64,000 nucleotides of DNA from an uncultured Agrobacterium sp. (GTDB taxonomy: Bacteria; Pseudomonadota; Alphaproteobacteria; Rhizobiales; Rhizobiaceae): assembly GCA_913777615.1 (NCBI GenBank), contig CAJYTK010000003.1, forward strand, positions 29,886 through 93,885. Direction: 5' to 3'. The notes beneath the pieces are model-generated. The model was not told the origin of the DNA and made no database searches. It worked only from the letters and a program-made list of their open reading frames with translations. The translations under genes were made by a program, and so were the position numbers. Numbering within the stretch: position 1 is the stretch's first letter; every line of letters begins with the position of its first letter. Positions 1 to 9,387 of this stretch are shown piece by piece.

Positions 1-532
1 GATGCTCGGTGTGTCGCGCACGCCCCTGCGTGAAGCTTTGCAGCGGCTGGAAGGTGAAGGCTTGGTTCACAAAGGCGACGGCCGCAACTACGTGGTGCGA
101 CACGTCGATATCGGAGAATACATCCAGAGCCTGAAGCTACGTCTGTTGATCGAACCACACGCGGCTGTACAGGCCATGCCAAGCATACCCGGTCGCAAAC
201 TCGTCGAGGTGCGGCGCGAAATTGACGAGCTTATGGGCGCTACTGCGTACCATACGGATGCCCACTGGTTTTCAGACGACCACTTGCATAACCTGATAAT
301 CGACCATTGTGGCAACGAAGTTATGGCAGGTGTTTTACGCAATCTGCGAGCCGCCACGCGCCTCTTTGAAATCGGCCAGTTGAAAGACCGCCTGACACCA
401 GATTCTACGGAACATCTTGCCATCATCGACGCCTTGCAGCGCAACGACCCCGGCGCGGCGTTTGAAGCAACGAAAGCGCACATTGAGAGCCTCATTGAGT
501 TTGCGCGAATGCACCTCATCACCAATGAGTGA
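1..532 (+). CDS. GntR/FadR-family transcriptional regulator, 3' part
   Basis: The gene enters from the left edge, so its true start is not visible; 176 residues are present. The first residues (GVSRTPLREALQRLEGEGLV) are the recognition helix and wing of a GntR-type winged HTH. The rest is an all-helical FCD-type effector domain; the H-D-H pattern around HWFSDDHLHNLIIDHCGN fits the metal-binding helices of that domain. FadR-subfamily GntR proteins are usually ligand-responsive repressors of catabolic genes. What it controls cannot be told from this window, because the next operon is on the opposite strand and about 570 bp away. Family call is firm, ligand unknown. Confidence 0.85.
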   Translation, partial: MLGVSRTPLREALQRLEGEGLVHKGDGRNYVVRHVDIGEYIQSLKLRLLIEPHAAVQAMPSIPGRKLVEVRREIDELMGATAYHTDAHWFSDDHLHNLIIDHCGNEVMAGVLRNLRAATRLFEIGQLKDRLTPDSTEHLAIIDALQRNDPGAAFEATKAHIESLIEFARMHLITNE

Positions 533-1106
533 GCTTTCTCTGTAAAGCACGCTACATGCGGCGGCCTTGCGTCTTTCTAAGTACTTGGGCATGGGGATTG
601 GCGATTGGTTGGAGAGATCAGAAACGCGAGTGGACAAAAGTGAAGGCAGCGATGATACACCGCATGTGTTTTTCAAATTGTCCTGAAGTCAAATCATCTC
701 CTGAATGTGCCCGCTATTGCCGCTTGAGAAGAACTTACGTGCTTTATAGGGGTATTCCGCCTTTCCTGCTCGGATCGTTGTGAAACTTGGAACGCGATGT
801 TTCTGCAAGGTGACAACGCAAATGAAGTCGAGTACGTCCGCCGCCGGGCATCGAAGTGTAAAAAGACCGGAAGCTTATCGCTCCACCTCCGTCGACCGAC
901 CTCTCGATTACAGTTCTGCTGCGACCTTGTTCAATGTGGGTACCTTCTAAGCGTCGATGAAACGAACGACTTCCTTCTCAGTTGTCGCCCCTCTCAGGAA
1001 GAAAGCCAAAATACACCGTATCTCGCACAAGGATGGCGATCATCAAATTCGGTTACGAAAGAGCCCCATTGAGATGACGAGGGCTCTTACTTACTTGTTG
1101 TGGCCA
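533..1106. other. intergenic stretch without a supported gene
   Basis: Only short overlapping open frames without ribosome binding sites or recognisable protein character occur here. The one structured element is an inverted repeat near 1059-1088, listed separately. It separates the convergent GntR gene and the dehydrogenase operon. Confidence 0.6.
1059..1088 (-). terminator. possible terminator of the dehydrogenase operon
   Basis: AAGAGCCC (1059-1066) pairs with GGGCTCTT (1081-1088) across a 14-base loop, just downstream of the cytochrome c stop codon on the minus strand. On that strand the stem is followed only by TTTCG, so a Rho-independent terminator is possible but weak. Confidence 0.4.
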
Positions 1107-2423
1107 TTAGTGAGCGTTGCCGAGCTTTCTGATCGCTTCCACGTCCTGCGTGGTTACCGCAGAAGCTTTGTTCGTCCACGCGTTGCGCAGGAAGGTGGCA
1201 AGCGTTGCGATCTCCTCGTCGGACACGCGATCCTCGTAGCCCTGCATTCTCACCTTCATGGGGCGTTTTTCAGTTGAGGGAAGCTCTGCACCATGGAGGA
1301 TCACGCTAATCAGGCCTTTGCTAGACTTCGCTGTCACCAGTGAGTTTCCGTCAAGTTCCGGGAATATTTCCGGCGCACCCTTACCGTTCACGAGGTGACA
1401 TCCACCGCAATTGTCCAGATAGAGCCGCGCTCCGAGCGGCATGTCAGGTCCAGCGCTCGACAAGAGTTCTTCCGTCGGCGTTGGCGCGTCGGCCGATTTT
1501 GCGGCCTGTTGTCCAGGCGTCCCGATCTTCGTCAGGAAGCTTGCTATCGCCCGATTGTCATCTTGCGTCAGGTACTGAGTGGAATCGCGCACCACCAGCA
1601 TCATTTCTCCTGTTGCCGTTGAATGAGCGTTGCGAGCGGTGGCAAGATAAGCTGCCGTCTCCTCGACTCCCCATTTTTGTGGACCGCTGCTAGGGCCTCT
1701 GAGATCCGGAGCCGTGTAGTTGTCGATTTCACCACCCGAGAGGAAGCTCTTGTACGTCTCGTCGATACCATCCTGCGTCATCAGCACCGAGCGTGGGCTG
1801 TGACAGGCGGCGCAGTGACCCGGCCCTTCGACCAGATATTTGCCACGGTTAAAAATGGCGTCTTCTGCTGTGTTGGGTGCAAATCCGGCTTCGCCACGCA
1901 AAGCAACCCAGTTCCATGCACGCAGACCAAATCGCATATTGAAAGGAAATGCGAGTTTCGTTGGCTCGACTTTATTCGAGACAGGCTTCACCTCATGCAT
2001 GAAGTAGTCGTAGAGCGAAACTACGTCTTCTTCCGTTAGCTTGCGGTAATTCTCATACGGCATGGCGGGATAAAGATGCGTGCCGTTCGGCGTCACACCA
2101 TCATAGAGAACGGCACGAAAATCGTCGAGCGTATAGCTCCCGATACCGGTTTCCTTGTCAGGCGTGATGTTGGTGGTCCAGATTGTTCCCATCGGGCTCT
2201 GGATCGCACGACCGCCTGCAAAGGGTGTTCCACCCTCATTCGTGTGACAGGCCATGCAATCGCTGGCACGCATGAGGTATTCCCCACGACCTTCTGCTGG
2301 CTTGAAATTTGCTGCCAGTTCAGCAGTTGCTTCCGTGCGCTGAACGGGCACGAAAATGAAGGCGAGAAGACAAGCAATGCCAACGAGGACGAGAGCGGCG
2401 AGAACTTTGAGAAGCGTTTTCAT
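1107..2423 (-). CDS. membrane-anchored triheme cytochrome c subunit of an alcohol/gluconate-type dehydrogenase
   Basis: 438 residues. An N-terminal hydrophobic segment (about residues 5-26) exports and anchors the protein. Three heme c motifs follow: CMACH (56-60), CAACH (204-208) and CGGCH (339-343), the pattern of the cytochrome subunit of membrane-bound gluconate, sorbitol, fructose or alcohol dehydrogenases. In that family it passes electrons from the flavoprotein to ubiquinone. The start was set at the ATG preceded by GAGGAG eight bases upstream; a further in-frame codon five residues earlier lacks a binding site and overlaps the upstream gene. It is the last gene of a three-gene operon with the GMC flavoprotein and the small Tat subunit. 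Substrate not determinable. Confidence 0.9.
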   Translation of the reverse strand: MKTLLKVLAALVLVGIACLLAFIFVPVQRTEATAELAANFKPAEGRGEYLMRASDCMACHTNEGGTPFAGGRAIQSPMGTIWTTNITPDKETGIGSYTLDDFRAVLYDGVTPNGTHLYPAMPYENYRKLTEEDVVSLYDYFMHEVKPVSNKVEPTKLAFPFNMRFGLRAWNWVALRGEAGFAPNTAEDAIFNRGKYLVEGPGHCAACHSPRSVLMTQDGIDETYKSFLSGGEIDNYTAPDLRGPSSGPQKWGVEETAAYLATARNAHSTATGEMMLVVRDSTQYLTQDDNRAIASFLTKIGTPGQQAAKSADAPTPTEELLSSAGPDMPLGARLYLDNCGGCHLVNGKGAPEIFPELDGNSLVTAKSSKGLISVILHGAELPSTEKRPMKVRMQGYEDRVSDEEIATLATFLRNAWTNKASAVTTQDVEAIRKLGNAH

Positions 2424-2434
2424 GGTGGCACTCC

Positions 2435-4204
2435 TCAAACTAGTGGCCGTGGGTTGGGAAGGTAGTCCTTGCGGATATGCTCAGCTGCCCAATAGGCGAG
2501 ACCACCCACCATGCCGGTGGGGTTATACTGCGTATTCTGCGGAAATGCCCCGGCGCCAAGAACGAAGATATTGTGCTTGTCCCAGGCCTGAAGGTACCGG
2601 TTGACCGCCGATGTCTTGGGATCGTCGCCCATTACGGAGCCGCCGACATTGTGCGTGGTTTGATAGGGCCTGACATCATACATGGCACCTTCCTTCTTGA
2701 AGCCTTCCTGCATGGATGTCGGGTTGAGAGCCTTCGCAATCGGCTCGATCTTCGACTTCATGAATTGGGTCATGCGAATGTCATTGGCATTCCAGTTGAA
2801 CGTCATGCGCATCAAGGGACGCCCGTGCCGGTCCTTGTAGGTCGGATCGAGATCGAGGTGATTGCCACGATAGGCCATATGGGACCCGTGCGAACCGATG
2901 GACATGGAGTGCCCGTACCATTCACCCACGGCCTGCTTCCACTTTGCGCCCCAGCTTGGGGTGCCTGCTGGAAGCGCCATGGAGCGGATCGGTTGACCAT
3001 TCGATTGCCCGGCGGAGATGTAGGAGCCGCCAATGAAGCCTTCCCGACCGAAATCGATGTTATCGATACCGAAATCATCGATGGTCATGCCATTGGCACC
3101 AGTGCCGATGAATGGATTGAAAACCTCGTCCTTGAAAAACAGCGTGTAGCCACCATTCATCTGATAGGCATAGTTGCGGCCGGTAACGCCTTCTCCCGTA
3201 TTGGGATCATAGGGCTGCCCGATGCCGGATAGCAGCATCAGGTGAACGTTGTGCAGCTGATAGGCAGCCAGAATTACCAGATCGGCAGGCTGGAAGACTT
3301 CCTCCTGCGCCTTTTCGTCGAAATAGGTCACGCCGGTCGCGGTCTTGCCATCCGGTGCCATTTCGATGCGCAACACTTCGCATTCCGTGCGATATTCGAA
3401 ATTCGGCTTGCGCTTCAGGGCGTCAAGAATGGCGGTCTGCGGCGAAGATTTCGAATAGTTATAACAACCATAACGCTCGCAGAAGCCGCAATGATTACAT
3501 GGGCCCATCTGCATGCCGTATTCGTTGACATAGGCTTGCGACGCTATACCGCCGGGGCGCGGAAACGGATGGTAGCCCATGGATTGAGTGACTTCACCGA
3601 ACTTGGCTCCGTCCCAGGTCGTCGGCATAGGCGGCATGGGATAATCGCGGGAGCGTGGAGCCTCGAACGGATTACCGCCTTCGATCTTCTCACCCTTGAT
3701 GTTACCAGCCTTGCCCGAGATGCCTGCAACCCGTTCGAAACGGTCGAAATAGGGCTCGAGCTCGTCATATGTGACCGGGTAATCCTGAATGGTCATATCT
3801 TCGGGGATAATGGTCGCCCCCCAACGTTCCTCGACATAGGATCGAAGACGATATTCTGACGTCATAGGACGCCAGTTGAGCCCGTTCCAGTGCGTGCCGG
3901 CACCGCCGACACCGATGCCCGGAAGGAAGGAGCCGAGGCTGCGATAGGGCAATGCCACCTCGGTCTCGCTCCGACGGATTGTCACTGTCGAGTTGCGCGG
4001 CTTTTGCATCATGCCGAGACGTACGCCGTATTTCAGCTCATCGATCATCTCAGGATATTGGAAATTGGGAACGGTATTCTGGTCATGACCGCGCTCGAGC
4101 GCGACGATCTCAAGCCCGTCCTGCGCAAGCTCCATGCCGAGGATCGATCCGGTCCAACCAAGACCGACGATGACGACATCTTTTTTCTTTTCAGTTCTAG
4201 CCAT
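2435..4204 (-). CDS. GMC oxidoreductase, FAD-dependent large subunit of a membrane sugar/polyol dehydrogenase
   Basis: 589 residues. The FAD-binding Rossmann motif GLGWTG lies about 14 residues from the start, and the C-terminus carries the GMC_oxred_C region, with HNVGG around the likely catalytic histidine and a final FAD-contact segment (NPTGMVGGLAYW). A cysteine cluster CNHCGFCERYGC in the middle matches the [3Fe-4S] ligand region of FAD-dependent glucose and fructose dehydrogenase large subunits. The protein has no signal peptide, as expected if it is carried through the Tat pathway by the small subunit encoded just upstream. Operon partners are 3 and 11 bases away. Gluconate 2-dehydrogenase-like is the usual automatic name; real substrate unknown. 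Confidence 0.9.
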   Translation of the reverse strand: MARTEKKKDVVIVGLGWTGSILGMELAQDGLEIVALERGHDQNTVPNFQYPEMIDELKYGVRLGMMQKPRNSTVTIRRSETEVALPYRSLGSFLPGIGVGGAGTHWNGLNWRPMTSEYRLRSYVEERWGATIIPEDMTIQDYPVTYDELEPYFDRFERVAGISGKAGNIKGEKIEGGNPFEAPRSRDYPMPPMPTTWDGAKFGEVTQSMGYHPFPRPGGIASQAYVNEYGMQMGPCNHCGFCERYGCYNYSKSSPQTAILDALKRKPNFEYRTECEVLRIEMAPDGKTATGVTYFDEKAQEEVFQPADLVILAAYQLHNVHLMLLSGIGQPYDPNTGEGVTGRNYAYQMNGGYTLFFKDEVFNPFIGTGANGMTIDDFGIDNIDFGREGFIGGSYISAGQSNGQPIRSMALPAGTPSWGAKWKQAVGEWYGHSMSIGSHGSHMAYRGNHLDLDPTYKDRHGRPLMRMTFNWNANDIRMTQFMKSKIEPIAKALNPTSMQEGFKKEGAMYDVRPYQTTHNVGGSVMGDDPKTSAVNRYLQAWDKHNIFVLGAGAFPQNTQYNPTGMVGGLAYWAAEHIRKDYLPNPRPLV

Positions 4205-4207
4205 CGT

Positions 4208-4912
4208 TCATGCCCTCTCGCCGGAGATCGAAACCGGTCCCAGCGGATATTTGACGTTATGTTTGAGAACCCATTCCTTGTACGATCCACGCGCGCCGGG
4301 GAAACCGATATAGGTCCACGCCTGCATTTTATGGTTTCCGCCATACAGTGGATCGGCGAAATAACCCTCTTTGGTGTTTCCAAGCAGAATGGAGAAGAAA
4401 TCACGCATTTCCGGATGAAGCTTCATTTCGTCTTTCTGAAGCGAGGTAAGCGCCTGATCCTGCGTCGCCTCATCCAGCTCCGCGAAAATCTTCCCATGTG
4501 TCGTGCGACACCATTCGTCAAATACCGGGATGGCTTGTTGATAAATCTGAAGCGGCGTCAGCGGTGTCTGCCAGCCACGCAACGGACTTGCGTCGGCCTC
4601 ATGAGGACCTTCCATATACCAATCGGCAGCGCGACCGAAATCGCCAGCCAACTGCATATCGATAAAGACCGGGACACGTGTTTCGATGGCTCCGGGGCCC
4701 TCGCCCTCGGAAGGGATCAATCTTGCTACCGCTGCCACTACGAAAGCCCACTCGCTGGGCTTGAGACAGATAGGCGTGTACGCATCCAGCGCGACCGGCT
4801 CTAGTTGCTCCTCAGCCTTCAGCGGCACGGCTGCGAGTCCAGCGACTGCAGCACTTGCAGCGGACGCTTTAAGAAAATTTCGACGTGAAGGACGGCCTGG
4901 AAGGTCTCTCAT
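4208..4912 (-). CDS. Tat-exported gluconate 2-dehydrogenase subunit 3 family protein
   Basis: 234 residues. The N-terminus has a twin-arginine signal (RPSRRNFLKASA followed by an alanine-rich hydrophobic stretch and a likely cleavage near residues 30-35). The remainder resembles the small gamma/subunit-3 chain of membrane-bound gluconate and fructose dehydrogenases, which acts as a chaperone and Tat escort for the flavoprotein. ATG at 4912 was preferred over an in-frame TTG two codons upstream. It is the first gene of the minus-strand operon and is followed after 3 bases by the GMC subunit. Confidence 0.85.
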   Translation of the reverse strand: MRDLPGRPSRRNFLKASAASAAVAGLAAVPLKAEEQLEPVALDAYTPICLKPSEWAFVVAAVARLIPSEGEGPGAIETRVPVFIDMQLAGDFGRAADWYMEGPHEADASPLRGWQTPLTPLQIYQQAIPVFDEWCRTTHGKIFAELDEATQDQALTSLQKDEMKLHPEMRDFFSILLGNTKEGYFADPLYGGNHKMQAWTYIGFPGARGSYKEWVLKHNVKYPLGPVSISGERA

Positions 4913-4918
4913 AGGCAA

Positions 4919-5354
4919 CTCGCTTTGTGACGGGCATCACTTGAAAATTGTTGTTTAGATCCATCGGGAAATGAGTCAGGTGGGCCGCTGCGGTTTATCG
5001 TCGCAGCGAAATCAGCGCAAGTTCACTTAGAACAAAAATCGTTCGTTCGTCGATTCGTGAGAATCTGGTTCCGTAATTCTTCTAAAATAAGCAACAATCT
5101 TTAAGACGCCTAGCGAAGCGTTCCGATCTGAAACCAACATACTCAAAGCATAGAGTATCTGTCTGACAACCATGCGGTACAACGTCAGATCGGCAAGTAG
5201 GCGGACTCACAATGCCCTCCGGCACGCGCTTCCAGAACGCGAATTGAGGCGCGCTGACGCCCAGAAGGCGCAACAGCATCCACCTCAGGAAGCTCGCTTT
5301 AACGCTCGCTCCTTATTGACTGGGGCGCTTTAGCGTCTGTTTGATATTCATCCG
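4919..5354. other. intergenic region upstream of the dehydrogenase operon
   Basis: About 440 bp holding the promoter of the minus-strand dehydrogenase operon and the 3' flank of the M20 gene. No convincing small gene, repeat or strong hairpin was seen. AT content rises near 4930-5100, consistent with promoter DNA. Confidence 0.5.
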
Positions 5355-6824
5355 TTACCCCAGCGATTGCTCCTTACTGGAATGCAAAGCACCAGGCATG
5401 ACGTTTTCAGGTATTGGGCAGACATAAGGGTCGTCGCCCCTTGCAGCTTTCCATTCTGCTGTTGCCTTGGCCAACAGACTCGGAGATGTTGCCAAATCAA
5501 GGCCCGTCGAAGCAAGAGCTTTAGCAGCATGCACCATTGCCTTATGGGCTGCACGGCTTCTGCCCTGCGCCACGACTTGCCATGTATGAGGGTTTGTTCC
5601 TATCGCCCAAGTTGGCGCCCAGCACTGTGCGGTAGGTGTCACACGGCTGACGTCGCCCACATCGGTAGATCCTGCTCGAAAATGGGAGTGCCCTTCGAAA
5701 GCACGCAATCCCAAATGTAGCGGCGTCGATCCGTCAATCTTCTCGTTGGAGAAGACATCATCCTTGATCTGATAAAGTTTGATGCTGCTCTTGATCGCTT
5801 CCTGCGTAAATGTGGCTTGGATTTTACGGGCGAACTCCATGTCTGCCTCATCAAACGGCACCGGCCCAATCGCCATCAGATTTTCGTGGATTGCGTTTTC
5901 AAGCGTGAGGTTCGGCAGCAAGTTTGTGGCGGCGGTGTCGAACACGATCTCCACCTCAGTTCCGGTCATCATGGCGGCACCGCGCGCGACCTGATCCACG
6001 CGCTCGGCCAGTGCCAGAGCCTGGGACATTTCGGGCGCGCGAATGAGATAAAGCACCTCTGCTTTTGCCTGAACCACGTTAGCGGCACGTCCGCCTGCAT
6101 CGGTGATGGCATAATGCACGCGGCAATCCTGCGGCATGTGCTCGCGAAGGAAGTTGACACCGACATTCATCAGTTCGACGGCATCGAGAGCCGACCGCCC
6201 AAGATGAGCCGCATTGGCGGCATGCGCGGCAGTGCCTTTGAACCTATAGTAATACTCAAGTACCGCGAGGTTATTTGTCGATCTGACGCCATTGAATGGG
6301 GCTGGGTGCCAGGTCAGTGCGGCGTCCACATCGTCGAAGGCACCTGCCCGCACCATGAAGGTTTTTCCGGAACCGCCCTCCTCTCCAGGGCAACCATAAT
6401 ATCGAATTGTCCCCGGCAGACCGTTAGCCTCCAAATGTCTTGCCAGCGAGATTGCCGCGATGAGAGACCCGACTCCTAATAGGTTATGGCCGCAGCCGTG
6501 ACCGCTGGCGCCCGGCTCACCTTCCCGTTGCTCATCGATGTCCGAAAGCTGGCTCATGCCTGCAAGAGCATCATATTCGCCAAGGAATGCGATGACAGGT
6601 TTGCCATGCCCGAATTGGCCGACAAATGCGGTTTCCATTCCCGCGATGCCTTCCTCAACGGAGAAACCATGCTGCTTCAATGTCTCAACAAGAAGTTTGG
6701 CTGATTTATATTCGTCGTACTTCAGTTCTGCCAGATCCCATATTTGATCACTTATGGATGTAAAATTAGGAGCTAGGTCGTCGATCGATTGCGTTAGTGA
6801 TTTCAGGGCTGATTGATCTGGCAT
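5355..6824 (-). CDS. M20-family amidohydrolase, AbgB-like
   Basis: 489 residues, a full-length M20D-type amidohydrolase resembling the p-aminobenzoyl-glutamate hydrolase subunit AbgB. Metal-ligand motifs are visible: GHGCGHN near residue 108, the GEE pair in GCPGEEGG, HP in ALTWHPAP, and H-rich GHSHF in the C-terminal half. The start follows GAGGAACAGC. The gene is the last of a minus-strand operon with a dipeptide/opine-type ABC transporter, which suggests that it hydrolyses an amide bond of the imported compound in the cytoplasm. The exact substrate is inference; aminoacyl amides, aminobenzoyl-glutamate or N-acyl amino acids are all possible. Confidence 0.88.
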   Translation of the reverse strand: MPDQSALKSLTQSIDDLAPNFTSISDQIWDLAELKYDEYKSAKLLVETLKQHGFSVEEGIAGMETAFVGQFGHGKPVIAFLGEYDALAGMSQLSDIDEQREGEPGASGHGCGHNLLGVGSLIAAISLARHLEANGLPGTIRYYGCPGEEGGSGKTFMVRAGAFDDVDAALTWHPAPFNGVRSTNNLAVLEYYYRFKGTAAHAANAAHLGRSALDAVELMNVGVNFLREHMPQDCRVHYAITDAGGRAANVVQAKAEVLYLIRAPEMSQALALAERVDQVARGAAMMTGTEVEIVFDTAATNLLPNLTLENAIHENLMAIGPVPFDEADMEFARKIQATFTQEAIKSSIKLYQIKDDVFSNEKIDGSTPLHLGLRAFEGHSHFRAGSTDVGDVSRVTPTAQCWAPTWAIGTNPHTWQVVAQGRSRAAHKAMVHAAKALASTGLDLATSPSLLAKATAEWKAARGDDPYVCPIPENVMPGALHSSKEQSLG

Positions 6825-6928
6825 GCTGTTCCTCGAGACAAAGCGAAACCGGCACCGCGCATCGATGATGGCAGAGGGCTTCTGTGCATATGAAAGGCAA
6901 CGCTTATTCGCCGTGCCTAATGACTGAA

Positions 6929-8470
6929 TTATTTACCGACCGACACTTCCCAAAGCCGCGCGTTGGATTGCCAGACCGGCTGACCCTCAAGCGACTTGGT
7001 CGCTCCCCAAACGTCGATCATGTCGTAGAGGAAGATGCCTGGCATATCCTGCAACATGAGCTCGTGGAACTGGTCGAAGATTGCCTGACGCTTCTGCTGG
7101 TCGATTTCCGCATAAGCAGCCTTCATCAGTTCGATCGCCTTCGGATTATCCCACATGAGCGAAGCGTTCTTGTCCTTATCGCCCACATAGAAGCTGTACA
7201 TCAACGCAGGATCGAGACGGGGTGCGACGGATTGCGAAATGATCTGGTAATTGCCAGAGCGGCGGCGATCAACCTGCGTTGCATAATCCAGAACTTCGAT
7301 CTGCACGTTCAGACCGATCTTCTGCAACATCGCCTGAGCGATGACGGCTGCCGGGAAGCTGGGTACATTGCCACGCTTGTTGGCGATGATGTTGATTTGC
7401 TCACCCTTGTAGCCGGATGCTTCGAGTTCCTTTTTCGCCGCATCAAGATCGTAAGGAAGACGCTTCTTCTGTGTCTCGCTGAAGTAGATAGAGTCCGACG
7501 CCACCATCGAGCCGTTGGCCTTTCCGGTACCATTGGAGGCCGCAGCAACAAGCTCGTCCATGTCAAGCGCCATCGCGATTGCACGGCGAACCCCGGGTTT
7601 GCTCATGACGGGGTCGCGGGTCTGGATGTAGAAGAGGTTTTTGCCGTTGTTCTGCGAAATAATGACCTTGGCCTTTTCGCTCTTCTCAAACTCCGGAATG
7701 AGATCAGGCGAGATTTCCGCAGTGTCGAGCACACCCGATTGGAGACCTGCCTTCACAGTGGATGCATCGGGGATGACCATGAACTTGATGCCATCCACCA
7801 GTGGTCGCTTCGAGCCGACCATGCCATCCGGTTTGCCGTCATTAGCCGGAGACTGGTACTCATCGAACTTGGCCAAGTGGATGTATTCGCCCTTCTTCCA
7901 CCCATCCCATTTGAACGGACCAGTTCCGATTGGCTTATCGAATGCACCTTCAGCGTTGAGGGAGTCTTTCGAGATCATGCCTGTGTAGCCGCACTCCGGC
8001 CGCGCCATCAGGCCGAGGAAAACCGCGGAGGGCTTATCGAGCGACATCGTGACGGTATGCGCATCGAGAGCCTTGATCGCTGTCACCTTCACCGTACCGC
8101 CGTCGAAATCCTTGATGCACGTCCACTTCGTGGCGGGGTCCATGTATCGGTTCCAGTTCCAAACGACGTCATCCGCGGTCAGCGGCTTGCCATTGTGAAA
8201 CTTGACGTTCTGGCGAAGCTTGAATGTGTATGTCAGACCATCGCTCGAGGTTTCAACACTTTCCGCCAGCAAAGGCTTTACTTCGCCGTTGTTGGCGTAG
8301 CCCACGAGCCCTTCGACGATATGAAGGATGACGCCATCCGTATTCCCATCCCGGTTAACGCCGGGGATGTTGCTGCGAAGATCCGAGCTCTGCGCAATCA
8401 CGATATCGCGCGCGTGGGTCGCGCCTGAAAGCGCCATCAATATAGTTCCAGCAAGAAGTAAGCTTTTCAT
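6929..8470 (-). CDS. ABC transporter periplasmic substrate-binding protein, family 5
   Basis: 513 residues with a Sec signal peptide (MKSLLLAGTILMALSGATHA, cleavage after about residue 20). The mature protein has the family 5 (oligopeptide, nickel, opine) layout: an early LAESVETSSDGLTYTFKLRQ segment, the FHNGKPLTADDVVW motif and a C-terminal lobe. Such proteins deliver peptides, opines or glycosides to Dpp-type permeases. SD GAGGG precedes the ATG. It sits between the serine hydrolase and the M20 gene in the same operon as the permeases and the double ATPase, so it is their binding protein. Confidence 0.92.
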   Translation of the reverse strand: MKSLLLAGTILMALSGATHARDIVIAQSSDLRSNIPGVNRDGNTDGVILHIVEGLVGYANNGEVKPLLAESVETSSDGLTYTFKLRQNVKFHNGKPLTADDVVWNWNRYMDPATKWTCIKDFDGGTVKVTAIKALDAHTVTMSLDKPSAVFLGLMARPECGYTGMISKDSLNAEGAFDKPIGTGPFKWDGWKKGEYIHLAKFDEYQSPANDGKPDGMVGSKRPLVDGIKFMVIPDASTVKAGLQSGVLDTAEISPDLIPEFEKSEKAKVIISQNNGKNLFYIQTRDPVMSKPGVRRAIAMALDMDELVAAASNGTGKANGSMVASDSIYFSETQKKRLPYDLDAAKKELEASGYKGEQINIIANKRGNVPSFPAAVIAQAMLQKIGLNVQIEVLDYATQVDRRRSGNYQIISQSVAPRLDPALMYSFYVGDKDKNASLMWDNPKAIELMKAAYAEIDQQKRQAIFDQFHELMLQDMPGIFLYDMIDVWGATKSLEGQPVWQSNARLWEVSVGK

Positions 8471-8509
8471 TTTCTACCCTCTGTTATTGTTGGTCTTAAT
8501 ACTGTTGGC

Positions 8510-9385
8510 TCAAGCTCGAAAATCATCCCAGCAGACGCGCGAAAGGCGTCCGATGGTTTCGAGAGACATGGTGTATCCCGGTGTTCCATCCGGCATCTCC
8601 TGCGGCACCTGATCCGTGAAAGCGGTGATGATGTAGAGCGGTTGACCATCGCTGTAGACGATGCCCGCATTCATCCGGCCGCGCTTCCCTGTGCCGCCCT
8701 TGTGAGCGACGACCGTACCGAACGGCAGACGCGAAGGAATGGCGTATCGCAGAATCTGATTTTTCAGTGTCTGCAAGGCGTAGGCACTCAATTCTTTGGA
8801 GACGCCCAACCGCTTCGAAGCCTCTTCGGAACCCTGAGCATCGAGAATGGACTGAAGCAGGAACATTTGATCGCGCGCCGTCGTCGTCGTGACGGACTTT
8901 AAGGAATGATCGGGCGACAGAGCGAGCGGCGGGATCAGAAAGCGGTGATGCGTGCCTTCCATGCCGATTGCCTTGCAATAGCTGTCCACTTCATCCAGCG
9001 TCAGGCGCTCAAAGACCATCTTGGTGCAGACATTGTCGGAAAGCACCATCATGCCGGTGATGGCATCGCGAAGCGAAATCACGATCCCCGGCGTCAGATA
9101 GCGAAACATTCCGCTTGCGACTTCTTCGGCAAAGCGCGCCTCGTAGACAATCTGCTCATCCAGATCGAGCCTGCCATCTTGGACCGCGCTCAGGGCAGCC
9201 ATCATGATCGAGGTCTTGCGGGTGCTGGCAGACGGAGTTTCCTCATCCGCTCCGCGTTCAAATATCTCGCCATTGCGCAGGTTCTTAATGCTGAAGCGCG
9301 TGACGAATGGCTGTCCATTACAGATCGCGTTCAGCCTTTCGGCGGTTGATCCGAGGTTGCCGGATGTCATGGGTGCTGTATTCAT
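8510..9385 (-). CDS. class A beta-lactamase-like serine hydrolase
   Basis: 291 residues with the three active-site motifs of the penicillin-recognising serine hydrolase fold in correct order and spacing: S54-T-R-K57 (SxxK), S116-D-N118 (SDN) and K229-G-G231 (the KTG equivalent). There is no signal peptide, so it should be cytoplasmic, unlike true resistance beta-lactamases. The start at 9385 has GGAGG seven bases upstream and lies two bases after the stop of the ATPase gene. Its place inside a peptide/amide uptake operon suggests hydrolysis of the imported compound rather than antibiotic resistance; that role is inference. Confidence 0.85.
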   Translation of the reverse strand: MNTAPMTSGNLGSTAERLNAICNGQPFVTRFSIKNLRNGEIFERGADEETPSASTRKTSIMMAALSAVQDGRLDLDEQIVYEARFAEEVASGMFRYLTPGIVISLRDAITGMMVLSDNVCTKMVFERLTLDEVDSYCKAIGMEGTHHRFLIPPLALSPDHSLKSVTTTTARDQMFLLQSILDAQGSEEASKRLGVSKELSAYALQTLKNQILRYAIPSRLPFGTVVAHKGGTGKRGRMNAGIVYSDGQPLYIITAFTDQVPQEMPDGTPGYTMSLETIGRLSRVCWDDFRA

Positions 9386-9387
9386 CG

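Noticed and set aside
8510-9385. An antibiotic-resistance beta-lactamase
   Set aside because: No signal peptide and an operon context of amide import; the fold alone does not show resistance.
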